Assembly (NCBI RefSeq): GCF_001889025.1
Contig: NZ_CP018154.1
Span: 1,478,501-1,542,500, forward strand
Reading direction: 5' to 3'
From: Sphingorhabdus lutea
GTDB taxonomy: Bacteria > Pseudomonadota > Alphaproteobacteria > Sphingomonadales > Sphingomonadaceae
Length of the DNA stretch: 64,000 nucleotides
In this document: positions 31,067-39,572 of the stretch, piece after piece
How the letters are laid out: each line of letters starts with the position of its first letter
How positions within the stretch are numbered: position 1 is the first letter of the stretch
The notes under the pieces: model-generated
Database searches by the model: none
What the model was told of the DNA's origin: nothing
Seen by the model: only the letters and a program-made list of their open reading frames with translations
Translations under genes and position numbers: made by a program

Positions 31067-31800
31067 GCATCCATATTGATAATATTGCAGAAACCCATTC
31101 GACAAATGCTGATTTGCTAAAAAAAAATCTTTCGATTTTAGGCGAAGGATATTGGTTGCAAGCAGATCAGCAAAGCGGCGGCAGGGGCAGGCAAGGGCGC
31201 GAATGGCATTCGCCAGAGGGTAATTTATATTGCTCCACATTTGTTAGAATTGGCGAAAATGACCCCGCGCCTGCTTCATTGGCAATGATGACATCTTTAA
31301 GTGTTTATGAAACGGTTGTTCATTTCATCCCTGATGCAGAGATTAGGATTAAATGGCCTAATGATATATTGGTAAAAAAAGATAGTAGTTGGCATAAAAT
31401 AAGCGGTATTTTACTGGAAAGCAAAATGCCGCATATTGTGATTGGTATTGGCATGAATGTTAATATTGCGCCTAATCTGGCCGATAGAAATACAGTTTGT
31501 CTTAAAGATTTTTTGCATCAGGAGTGTGATGTCGCGGCGGTTTTGAACATTTTGTCATTGCGCTTTGAATTTTTCTTAAAAAAATGGCGCCATTTGGGGC
31601 TTTCGAAAATATTGGATTATTGGCGCGAATATAGTTTTCCGGCTGGAACACCCATGTCCACTCATTTGGGTAATGGCGATCAGATTATAGGTGAATTTGC
31701 AGGCGTCACCGCCAATGGGTCGCTTAACCTTGTATTAAATGACGGAAGATCGCATATTATCCATGCGGGGGATGTTATGTTAGTTGATCAAGGAAATTAA
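31063..31800 (+). CDS. birA: Biotin--[acetyl-CoA-carboxylase] ligase
   Basis: The 245-residue enzyme attaches biotin to the biotin carboxyl carrier protein. Visible are H-S-T-N-A-D-L-L, the nucleotide-binding S-G-G-R-G-R-Q-G-R-E-W and I-K-W-P-N-D-I-L-V. It lacks the N-terminal helix-turn-helix of the E. coli repressor form, so it should be enzyme only. The TTG start at 31063 overlaps the nuoN stop and fits the M-S-I-H-I-D-N-I-A-E-T-H start. birA next to nuoN is a common alphaproteobacterial order. Confidence 0.93.
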   Translation: MSIHIDNIAETHSTNADLLKKNLSILGEGYWLQADQQSGGRGRQGREWHSPEGNLYCSTFVRIGENDPAPASLAMMTSLSVYETVVHFIPDAEIRIKWPNDILVKKDSSWHKISGILLESKMPHIVIGIGMNVNIAPNLADRNTVCLKDFLHQECDVAAVLNILSLRFEFFLKKWRHLGLSKILDYWREYSFPAGTPMSTHLGNGDQIIGEFAGVTANGSLNLVLNDGRSHIIHAGDVMLVDQGN

Positions 31801-32580
31801 ATGCTTTTAATTGCAGATATTGGCAACTCAAATGTTAAATTTGCATTGGCAAATGAGGAAGGCATTTTGGAAAGATGGCGTATCGCAACCGATTCACGCA
31901 GAACCGCCGATGAATATGCCACATGGTTGGCGCAAATATTTGCCTTGTCTGGATATGATATAAAGTCTGTCAAAGCGCTTATCCTATCCTCAGTTGTGCC
32001 GCGGGCGGTGCATAATTTTTCCATATTGGCCGAAAAATATCTCAAAGCTGATTTTGTTGTTGCAGGCAGAGGTGACTTTAACTGGGATATTAAATTAAAT
32101 GTCGAAGAACCCAGCAGCGTTGGCACTGATAGAATAGTTAACGCCATTGCCGCGCAATTATTATGCAAAATGGATAAAATCGTTATCAGCTTTGGTACGG
32201 CCACAACATTTGACCATATTGGCAGCGACGGCAGCTATAATGGCGGCAGTATAGCACCGGGAATTAACCTTTCATTGGATGGGCTATATTCTGCGACCGC
32301 TCAATTGCCCAATATTGCAATTACGGATCCTGAAAATGATAATATGCTGGGCAAAACGACCGAGGCGCAAATGCAAATTGGTATTTTCTGGGGTTCTTTA
32401 TCATTGATTGAGGGCATGATTTCACGAATGAAGGCCCAAATTGGCAAGCCGGTTCAAATTATCGCCACTGGTGGTATGGCATATTTATTTCAAAAACAGC
32501 ATCAGATATTTGATTTTATTGATCCCGATCTTACATTAAAGGGGCTATCCTGCCTCTATTATAACAAAATTAAAGGTTAA
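31801..32580 (+). CDS. coaX: Type III pantothenate kinase
   Basis: The 259-residue enzyme makes 4'-phosphopantothenate, the first step of coenzyme A synthesis. The ASKHA-type phosphate motif D-I-G-N-S-N-V-K-F-A-L is at the N-terminus; G-T-D-R-I-V-N-A-I-A-A and I-S-F-G-T-A-T-T-F-D are also present, the latter with the G-T-A-T-T pattern of CoaX. AAGGAAATTAAATG forms the start. It lies directly after birA and before rnj. Confidence 0.95.
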   Translation: MLLIADIGNSNVKFALANEEGILERWRIATDSRRTADEYATWLAQIFALSGYDIKSVKALILSSVVPRAVHNFSILAEKYLKADFVVAGRGDFNWDIKLNVEEPSSVGTDRIVNAIAAQLLCKMDKIVISFGTATTFDHIGSDGSYNGGSIAPGINLSLDGLYSATAQLPNIAITDPENDNMLGKTTEAQMQIGIFWGSLSLIEGMISRMKAQIGKPVQIIATGGMAYLFQKQHQIFDFIDPDLTLKGLSCLYYNKIKG

Positions 32581-32584
32581 ATAC

Positions 32585-34228
32585 ATGGTTAAACCAGCCG
32601 ACGAGCTGTTGTTTCTGGCACTTGGTGGGTCAGGCGAAATTGGCATGAATGTCAATCTATATGGGTGTCAGGGCAAATGGATTATGGTTGATTTGGGCCT
32701 TAGCTTTGCCGATCCCTATTATCCTGGCGTTGATTTGGTTTTGCCCGATTTAGAATTTATCGAACAACGCGCCGATGATTTATTAGGGATAGTTTTGACC
32801 CACGGGCATGAGGATCATATTGGAGCCATTCCATATTTGGCGGCGGATTTGGGCGTGCCTTTATATGCGACATCCTTTACCGCTGATTTAATCCGCCGTA
32901 AATTGGATGAGGCTGGGTTGGTTGATCAGGTTGAATTGCATGTGGTTGACCTTGATTCTATTGTCGATTTAGGGCCATTTTCGTGCCAATATATTCCGCT
33001 CGCGCATAGCATTGCGGAGGGCAATGCATTGTTAATCAACACGCCACATGGCCGGATTTTCCACACGGGCGATTGGAAATTGGATGATGATTCCATTATC
33101 AGCAGCCCCGCCACGCAGGAACAGTTAAGTAAAATTGGCGACGAAGGTGTTCTTGCGCTTGTTTGTGACTCTACAAATGCATTTTCAAATGCGGAATCGG
33201 GCAGTGAGGGCGTTGTTCGTGATAATTTAATCGAATTGATTAAAGGGCTTCCCAACCGGATTTTGGTAACCAGCTTTGCATCAAATATTGCCCGATTGGA
33301 CAGTTTGGGTAAGGCAGCAAAGGCGGCAAAGAGGCAATTATGTGTTGCGGGCCGCTCGCTAGATCGAATGATTGAGGTGGGGCAGGCCAATGGTTATTTA
33401 AAGGATTTCCCCGCGACAATAGAATTTGATGAGGCCATGCGCCTGCCCAGAAATCAGGTGATGATTATTGCGACGGGCGGACAGGGGGAACCGCGCGCGG
33501 CATTATCCCGCATTGCCAGCGATACGCACCCGATTAAGGTTGAAAAGGGCGACCATATCCTATTTTCCTCCAAACAAATTCCGGGCAATGAAATTGCAAT
33601 TGGGCGTATTCAAAATGCATTGGCAGAGGCCGATGTGGAAATGATTACCGAAAAACAGGCGCATATCCATGTTTCTGGACATCCTGGTCGGCCAGAGCTT
33701 GTCAAATTCTACCAATGGCTTCGCCCTGAAATATTACTGCCCGTTCATGGTGAAATGCGCCATATGAAGGAACAGGCAAAACTGGGCCGCGAGAATAATA
33801 TATCACAGACAATAGTACAGAAAAATGGCCAATTATTGCGTCTTGCGCCCGGTAAAGCGGTGCATATTTCGCATGAAAGGGCAGGGCGCTTATTATTGGA
33901 CGGTGATATGATTATCGAGGCCGATGGCGCGACAATGAATGAAAGACGTAAACTTTCATTTCATGGCCAGGCAAGTGTTGCATTTTTCATTGGTGAAAAT
34001 GGACGAGTGCAAGGCGACCCGATAATTAGCATGTTAGGCGTGCCATTAGAAATTGAAATTGACGAATTTATGGATGAAGCGGTGGAGGAGTTGAATGAAA
34101 TTCTTCGCGCGTTTAACAAGGGTGACCTTGAAAAATTAAAAGAGAAGATGAGAATAGCTTTACGTAAAATCATCAGGCAATGGACTGGCAAGAAGCCGGT
34201 GGTCACCGTATTGGCAGTCGAGGCATAA
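32585..34228 (+). CDS. rnj: Ribonuclease J
   Basis: The 547-residue metallo-beta-lactamase/beta-CASP ribonuclease has the zinc motif T-H-G-H-E-D-H-I-G with H73, H75, D77 and H78, followed by H-S-I-A-E-G and F-H-T-G-D-W-K. The beta-CASP region carries T-S-F-A-S-N-I-A-R and S-G-H-P-G-R-P-E-L. A C-terminal domain follows. It starts four bases after coaX. Confidence 0.95.
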   Translation: MVKPADELLFLALGGSGEIGMNVNLYGCQGKWIMVDLGLSFADPYYPGVDLVLPDLEFIEQRADDLLGIVLTHGHEDHIGAIPYLAADLGVPLYATSFTADLIRRKLDEAGLVDQVELHVVDLDSIVDLGPFSCQYIPLAHSIAEGNALLINTPHGRIFHTGDWKLDDDSIISSPATQEQLSKIGDEGVLALVCDSTNAFSNAESGSEGVVRDNLIELIKGLPNRILVTSFASNIARLDSLGKAAKAAKRQLCVAGRSLDRMIEVGQANGYLKDFPATIEFDEAMRLPRNQVMIIATGGQGEPRAALSRIASDTHPIKVEKGDHILFSSKQIPGNEIAIGRIQNALAEADVEMITEKQAHIHVSGHPGRPELVKFYQWLRPEILLPVHGEMRHMKEQAKLGRENNISQTIVQKNGQLLRLAPGKAVHISHERAGRLLLDGDMIIEADGATMNERRKLSFHGQASVAFFIGENGRVQGDPIISMLGVPLEIEIDEFMDEAVEELNEILRAFNKGDLEKLKEKMRIALRKIIRQWTGKKPVVTVLAVEA

Positions 34229-34498
34229 ATGAATATAGCATCAATATTGGCGATATATTTTCTTTTTTGGGTGTTATGCGCTTTTTTGGTGCTGCCCTTT
34301 GGAATTAAAAGCCATTTTGAAACGGGCGATGAAATTTTGCCAGGGCATGCGGATGGCGCGCCTGCCAATTTCAAACCGAAAAAAATAATATTCAGAACGA
34401 CAATTTTGTCCGCAATTTTATTTGGCATATATTATGCAAATTATGTTTACGGATGGGTCACGCAGGAAAGTTTCAACTTTCTGTTACTAACCAATTGA
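34229..34498 (+). CDS. DUF1467 small membrane protein
   Basis: The 89-residue protein has two transmembrane helices, L-P-F-G-I-K-S and P-G-H-A-D-G-A-P-A-N-F-K-P-K, all features of the DUF1467 family found downstream of rnj in Alphaproteobacteria. Its start codon follows the rnj stop without a gap. Its stop codon is part of the first unit of a 14-bp tandem repeat. Function unknown. Confidence 0.92.
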   Translation: MNIASILAIYFLFWVLCAFLVLPFGIKSHFETGDEILPGHADGAPANFKPKKIIFRTTILSAILFGIYYANYVYGWVTQESFNFLLLTN

Positions 34499-34540
34499 TG
34501 CATTCCAATTGATGCATTCCAATTGATGCATTCCAGTTGA
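34491..34540. repeat. 14-bp tandem repeat, three full units plus a partial one
   Basis: CCAATTGATGCATT occurs three times in perfect tandem (34491, 34505, 34519), then CCAGTTGA as a degenerate fourth unit. The first unit includes the TGA stop of the DUF1467 gene. Each unit contains ATGCAT and CAATTG palindromes. Confidence 0.95.
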
Positions 34541-34552
34541 AGTATAAGCATA

Positions 34553-34579
34553 AATGGGCCATCTTAATGGGAGGCCATT
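34553..34579. terminator. Possible terminator hairpin between convergent genes
   Basis: AATGGGCC (34553-34560) can pair with GGCCATT (34573-34579) with one bulged G. It is AT-flanked but has no clear U run in either direction. It lies between the converging DUF1467 and coiled-coil genes. Confidence 0.3.
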
Positions 34580-34591
34580 AAATAGAAGATA

Positions 34592-36913
34592 TTATTCGCG
34601 GAATCTTTCAATTGCCTGTGCCAAGGCGACATATAATTTGCCGATATCTGATGATAATAATGTAACGCTTATCGCACCTCCATCCTTGGTGCTCAACACC
34701 AATCGCATCATACTTTCAAAATCATGAATATATCGGTTTACATTATCGTGAAATTCTCCGTCTTCTTCATAATAGGATGCGATAATTTTTGCCTCACTAT
34801 TATCCAGCAAACGAACGGCCCTACGTGTAAACACGCCTCTGTCACCTTTTAAATAAGCGGCCCAGCTGGTATCGGTAACGTCATTGCTTAATATTTTGGC
34901 GACATCAATAGATGTGCTGTTCAATGCCTCGGTCAATAATGCCATGCGGCGGGTAAAATCATTTTCATCGACGCCGCTAAATAATGCTTCATTCTGTTTT
35001 AATCTGGCCTCTAAATTGTCGGTCATTTCTTGAATATAGAGTAATTTTGATTCAAGCCTTTGTGTTGATTGTTCGGTAAGTTCAAGATGCGATGCAAAAA
35101 CATGCTGTGCAGTTTGAGTTATTGTGGCCAATTGTGATTCGGTAGCTGTGGCAATTACTTGTTTATTATCATTGGAAATTTCATGAATAGCTTTGCCGAA
35201 ATCAGCGGTTATTTCGGATTTAAGCTGACCAATTTTATCACCGATATTATGCAATAATGTTGTAATTTCTTCATCGGTTTTGGTCGATAAATGATCTAAA
35301 TTTTTCTGAACATTGCGCATTTCTTTATCGATTAATTTTATATTATTTTCATATTCTTTTATAAAATTAAGATTTTTATCACTCAATTGATCCAGCGAAT
35401 GGGCCTGCGCCTTTGTATCGGCGATAAATGTCTCTGACAGGCGGATTATTTTCTGCGCATTATTAAGTCCCTCAGCCTGTTCTTCATTTAAATTATTCAA
35501 TGCAGATTTCGTTTCTGCAATTTTAATTTTCAGGCGATCATAGCTTGCCGGCAGGCTCTCATCCATTTCACGACTATTGCTGTTTAACGCTTCTAATAAA
35601 TGTTCACATTGTGCAATAAGTGACAAAGTTTGCCGCTCATTATTACTGAATTTTTCGCTAATAATATCATGCTTTTCATCCAATGCAGCCAATGCAAAGG
35701 CCAATTCACCCATTTTGACGCCTGATGATTGAGTCAAATCATTCACTTTTTCAACGGTGGCGGCAAAGGATTGTTCCACTTCGGCAATGGATTGCTCTAA
35801 AACATCCTTACCCTTAAGCGATTCCTCAATAAGATGTGCCTTCTTTTCCGTCAAAGTATTGATATTATTGTTTAATAAATCATTCGCAGCAATATTTTCT
35901 TCGGTCATTTCATCCATGACATTTCGCGTTTTGGCGTGAAGATCTGCTATCATCATGCTAATATTATTAGAAATTTGAGCGATAATATCCTTTGATTGTT
36001 TAACCTGATTAAATAAAGCTTCGCCCTGTTCTTTGCTGCTTTTCTGCCACTGCTCCATTATTTCTAGATTTTTATTACCTAGTGCAACAGATGCATCCTC
36101 CATTGTCTTTGCCTGTGTGGTTAAGGAGGCAAAACTTTCTTTTAATTGGCTTAATTGCGCCTGTGCATTACGACCCGTTGTTCCAATTTGATTGGTCAAA
36201 TCTTTGGTAATATTGGTAATGTTAGGGAGATTTTGTTGTAAAATATCCAAATTTGTTTTGGCAGAATTACTAACCTGTTCCAGTGATTTTGCATGAATAT
36301 CCGTTTGTTCAAAACTGGACGATAATAATGCACCTGATTGTTGCATTTTGGCGGCAACATCATCGGCCAAGCTGATATAGGCCTTACTATGCTCGCTCAA
36401 TAAATTTAATGATGCGGTGATATTTTGATTGATAGAGGACATTTTTTTATCAAGCGCCTCGCTTTCCACTCTTAATTTTGCGGCGACATCTCCAAATATA
36501 ATTGATTCCGCTCGGCTGTTGCGCATGATGAGTAGCCATAAAGCGATAAGCAATATTATAGGCGTGAATAGAGCAGCGGAATATTGCGATAACAAATCGG
36601 GCAGGTGGCCTTGGGCCATGCCGGCTTTCATTTCTGACCATTTATTCCAGATAAAATAGCACGCCCAAATGCTGGCAAGGGAAATAAAAATAAAGGGAAG
36701 AATGAATTTTTTGTAATTTTTTGGTGGCTGAATATATTCATCTTCATATTCGGCATATTTATCGCCCAAATCGACATTTTCAATCACGGGGTCAATTTCT
36801 GGTTCAGAATTTGAATTTATTTTAATATTTTCAGTATGATGTGTGACTTTTTTATTCGGCAAGTCCAAAATTTGGTCGTCATCATTTTGTGAAATTGTGT
36901 CTTTTTGGGCCAT
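34592..36913 (-). CDS. Two-helix membrane protein with long coiled coil, unknown
   Basis: The 773-residue protein has an acidic cytoplasmic N-terminus (residues 1-69), two transmembrane helices (about 70-89 and 112-130) and then about 550 residues of helical, Ser/Gln/Glu-rich sequence with methyl-accepting-protein-like periodicity but no chemoreceptor signalling tip. The last ~120 residues form a distinct domain (D-T-S-W-A-A-Y-L-K-G-D-R-G-V-F-T-R-R ... T-L-L-S-S-D-I-G-K-L-Y-V-A-L-A-Q-A-I-E-R), which looks conserved rather than repetitive. It diverges from an HPt-like gene with a 69-base gap. Possibly a scaffold or polarity protein; function unknown. Confidence 0.8.
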   Translation of the reverse strand: MAQKDTISQNDDDQILDLPNKKVTHHTENIKINSNSEPEIDPVIENVDLGDKYAEYEDEYIQPPKNYKKFILPFIFISLASIWACYFIWNKWSEMKAGMAQGHLPDLLSQYSAALFTPIILLIALWLLIMRNSRAESIIFGDVAAKLRVESEALDKKMSSINQNITASLNLLSEHSKAYISLADDVAAKMQQSGALLSSSFEQTDIHAKSLEQVSNSAKTNLDILQQNLPNITNITKDLTNQIGTTGRNAQAQLSQLKESFASLTTQAKTMEDASVALGNKNLEIMEQWQKSSKEQGEALFNQVKQSKDIIAQISNNISMMIADLHAKTRNVMDEMTEENIAANDLLNNNINTLTEKKAHLIEESLKGKDVLEQSIAEVEQSFAATVEKVNDLTQSSGVKMGELAFALAALDEKHDIISEKFSNNERQTLSLIAQCEHLLEALNSNSREMDESLPASYDRLKIKIAETKSALNNLNEEQAEGLNNAQKIIRLSETFIADTKAQAHSLDQLSDKNLNFIKEYENNIKLIDKEMRNVQKNLDHLSTKTDEEITTLLHNIGDKIGQLKSEITADFGKAIHEISNDNKQVIATATESQLATITQTAQHVFASHLELTEQSTQRLESKLLYIQEMTDNLEARLKQNEALFSGVDENDFTRRMALLTEALNSTSIDVAKILSNDVTDTSWAAYLKGDRGVFTRRAVRLLDNSEAKIIASYYEEDGEFHDNVNRYIHDFESMMRLVLSTKDGGAISVTLLSSDIGKLYVALAQAIERFRE

Positions 36914-36982
36914 ATTCTTTATTTACCATATTTTTTGTTCATGGAAACTGAAACTTAATAAATTTGGTATAGCTATGTCATT

Positions 36983-37282
36983 ATGTCAGTAGCATTTGGA
37001 AATTTCGAAAACTCTTTGAAGGCCGCTTCGGGTGATGACGCAAAATTATTTGCGGAACTTCGCCAGGCCTTTGTGGATAGTGCAAATCGACAGTTGGACT
37101 TGATGACAAGATCAAGATGCGACGCAAATTGGCATCACAGCGCACTTCGTTTACATGGAATAGCTGCTAGTTTTGGGGCAATTTCTGTTATGGAATTGGC
37201 CGATGAGGCAAGCCAAGGGGCGCCCGGCGACCCAGTTATTTTGCGAAAATTAAATGCGGCCATCACCGAAATTTTAAGCTAG
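36983..37282 (+). CDS. HPt-like domain protein lacking the usual phospho-histidine
   Basis: The 99-residue all-helical protein aligns with histidine phosphotransfer domains through A-L-R-L-H-G-I-A-A-S-F-G-A (54-66), which corresponds to the canonical A-H-x-L-K-G-x-A-x-x-L-G-A. In that alignment the phospho-His position is Leu55, and the conserved Lys is His58; His51 and His52 lie just before. Phosphotransfer by the normal mechanism is therefore doubtful. It is the first gene of the plus-strand group 36983-40951, diverging from the coiled-coil gene. Confidence 0.7.
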   Translation: MSVAFGNFENSLKAASGDDAKLFAELRQAFVDSANRQLDLMTRSRCDANWHHSALRLHGIAASFGAISVMELADEASQGAPGDPVILRKLNAAITEILS

Positions 37283-37344
37283 TATTTGCTAATATTATTT
37301 TTGGGGACTAGTTATATTTCCAATATTTTTATTGGAGCATTATC

Positions 37345-38517
37345 TTGTCCGTCACCACCGCGTTAATATCTGTGCATAATTTTATGCAAGATGGGCCGGA
37401 AAGCCTTTCTGCATTGAACAGCATATTTTCTAAAACAGTGGTGGAAGAACAAATTGACCAACTTATACGTTTAAAATTTAAGCGAATTTTTATTTCTGTT
37501 GGCCAAATAACATCAAAATTAACCGACATAATTGATAAATATCAAAGCGGCTCAGTTGAAATTATTTTGATCAGATCTGCCCAAGATTTAAAAGAAAAAA
37601 TCGAAAATCAATCCTTCTTATTAGTGGGCGATTCCATTATCATGGAAGATAACATAATAAACGTATATTGCCTTGCCAATAATGCGAAGAACAAGCTTTT
37701 CCTATTGGATAGTCGCGAAGAAAATGCCGATTTTGAAAGGTTGGATTTAAATAATCGCTGGGCAGGTTTTGCGTTGTTGCAAGGGGATATGCTGTCCAAT
37801 ATTTCCGATGTAGCGGATGATTGGAGTTTAGAATCCATGTTGGTGCGCATCGCAATGCAGCGGTCAATTTCGCATCAGCAATTGCCAAATAATTTAATCA
37901 CTAACGGCCATATCGTCATAGTAAAAAATAAGAATGATATTAAATCCTTAGCGGAAAAGAAATTTAGCAAATTGAAAAATACTGCCTCATCGGGCATTAT
38001 TTTTAATGCAGTCACTTTTTTCTGGTCAAAACATTTTGAGCATTTATTGATCCTACGGCCTGTTAAATTGGCATTACAGATTTTGCCGATTTTATTTTTA
38101 TTATGCGCGTTATCCTTGGCATATTTTTCTTATGCGGAAATGGCATTATTGGCCACATCGCTTGCGGGCATAATATTGGCAAATATGCGATTGATGAATA
38201 AATTGTCGAATGATAAAATTGACGAAAGATTATATAATATATCATTGATTATATTGTTGTTTTTAATATATTTCTTATTATTCAATAATGATTTGCTAAA
38301 CATATATTTTGCGATATTCCTGTCATATATGACTATAGCGGCCATATTTGTTTGTCATATTAAAAAAGAGGGATATTATCATTATATTGACCCGATTTTA
38401 TTGAATATTTGCTCTATAATATGTGCATATTTTGGTTTTCTATTACCATTTATGATGGTCATTATTGCTTTTATCTTCTCCAATTTAATTTGGGATAATG
38501 TAAAAAAACACAAATGA
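37345..38517 (+). CDS. Membrane protein with soluble N-terminal alpha/beta domain, unknown
   Basis: The 390-residue protein starts with TTG at 37345, with GGAG seven bases before it. Residues 1 to ~175 are alpha/beta (A-L-I-S-V-H-N-F ... K-R-I-F-I-S-V-G ... S-F-L-L-V-G-D-S-I-I-M ... F-E-R-L-D-L-N-N-R-W-A-G-F-A-L), loosely like a nucleotidyltransferase (GT-A) fold but without its G-x-G-T-R signature. Residues ~225-385 contain about six hydrophobic helices. No CDP-alcohol phosphotransferase motif was found. It lies 62 bases after the HPt-like gene. Function unknown. Confidence 0.75.
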   Translation: MSVTTALISVHNFMQDGPESLSALNSIFSKTVVEEQIDQLIRLKFKRIFISVGQITSKLTDIIDKYQSGSVEIILIRSAQDLKEKIENQSFLLVGDSIIMEDNIINVYCLANNAKNKLFLLDSREENADFERLDLNNRWAGFALLQGDMLSNISDVADDWSLESMLVRIAMQRSISHQQLPNNLITNGHIVIVKNKNDIKSLAEKKFSKLKNTASSGIIFNAVTFFWSKHFEHLLILRPVKLALQILPILFLLCALSLAYFSYAEMALLATSLAGIILANMRLMNKLSNDKIDERLYNISLIILLFLIYFLLFNNDLLNIYFAIFLSYMTIAAIFVCHIKKEGYYHYIDPILLNICSIICAYFGFLLPFMMVIIAFIFSNLIWDNVKKHK

Positions 38518-38528
38518 ATAAAATGATT

Positions 38529-38558
38529 ATGTCGTTAAAGGCAATTTAACGACATTTT
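38529..38558 (+). terminator. Hairpin with U run inside the signalling cluster
   Basis: An 11-bp perfect stem (38529-38539 with 38545-38555) with a GGCAA loop is followed by TTTG. It lies between the membrane-protein gene and the next gene (stop 38517, start 38586). The U run is short, so it may terminate only partly. Confidence 0.5.
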
Positions 38559-38585
38559 GATATGACATATTAGCAATAATATAGG

Positions 38586-39572
38586 ATGAGCATTTTGTCG
38601 GCAGGACCTGCAAATAATATTTTTTGGGATGAGGTTGTTCAGGACCTTGAAAATGCTGCGCTATGGAACATGCATATTGCGGATTATATTTTCCCGCCCG
38701 CTTCTCCTACTTTCACAGAACAAGACATTGCCAACATCCGGCAGATGATTCAAAAACTATGCCATCAGGCAATATTATTATTGGCCGAACAATCAAATTT
38801 ACAGCTTAGCAACCAAATGATTGCCCATATCGGGCTGAACATGATCCAATTATTTGATAATATTCCAAAGAATTTGAAAAATAAATTGGTTCATTCTGCG
38901 CATAGATTGAGCAGCTATCGCCAAATTGAGCAAAATTGCACGCCTTTATTTGATTGTTCCTCTTTATCCAAATTATTGGATCATAAGGATAATATAGTCC
39001 AAGAAAATGCAGTTAATTTGATGACGGCGATGAGCAGAATTGAGTTAAATCAATCTGTCCTATTATCGGAATTACCAATTGAAGAGGCGCAGGCCATGTT
39101 GGAAATTTCTGCCAATGCAATCATGTTGCAGGGCGAAGATTTTCAAAAAATTACCGATAATGATGTCCGGATTATTTTAACGAAAATATCAAAAATATTA
39201 CCGGTGGAGCATTGCGCAGAATTATTATTTCATCAAATGGAAATATATGATGAGGCGACAGAAATTAAAAAAATATGCCTGCCACTATATATTGTCCATC
39301 TGGCAAAAATAAATCAGTTTAGCTTTATCCAAAATCTCCAGATTTTGGTCAGCTCTGACCCCAAATTAATCTCTTTATTATTATGTTCATCCAATGTGGA
39401 TATGGGCGAGGCAATGCGATTATTGACCCATATTTTTGTTCATGGGGAGCATGACGATTTTTTATATCAATTAAGCGACCAATATGTATCCATAACAGCA
39501 CAGCAAGCGCGTAAAATTTTACTATCCTATTTTGAAAATTCGGCCGCCTATAATTTTGAGCAGGGGGCGTAA
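38586..39572 (+). CDS. All-helical cytoplasmic protein, unknown
   Basis: The 328-residue protein has no signal peptide or membrane helix and appears entirely alpha-helical, with short leucine-rich helix pairs that could be HEAT-like (compare DUF2336-type proteins of Alphaproteobacteria, not confirmed). Its stop overlaps the start of the kinase-like gene by one base (TAATG), implying a functional link. The codon content is AT-rich, like the neighbours in this cluster. Confidence 0.7.
   Translation: MSILSAGPANNIFWDEVVQDLENAALWNMHIADYIFPPASPTFTEQDIANIRQMIQKLCHQAILLLAEQSNLQLSNQMIAHIGLNMIQLFDNIPKNLKNKLVHSAHRLSSYRQIEQNCTPLFDCSSLSKLLDHKDNIVQENAVNLMTAMSRIELNQSVLLSELPIEEAQAMLEISANAIMLQGEDFQKITDNDVRIILTKISKILPVEHCAELLFHQMEIYDEATEIKKICLPLYIVHLAKINQFSFIQNLQILVSSDPKLISLLLCSSNVDMGEAMRLLTHIFVHGEHDDFLYQLSDQYVSITAQQARKILLSYFENSAAYNFEQGA

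Noticed and set aside
34491..34540. CRISPR-like repeats
   Set aside because: Units are directly adjacent with no spacers; only three copies.
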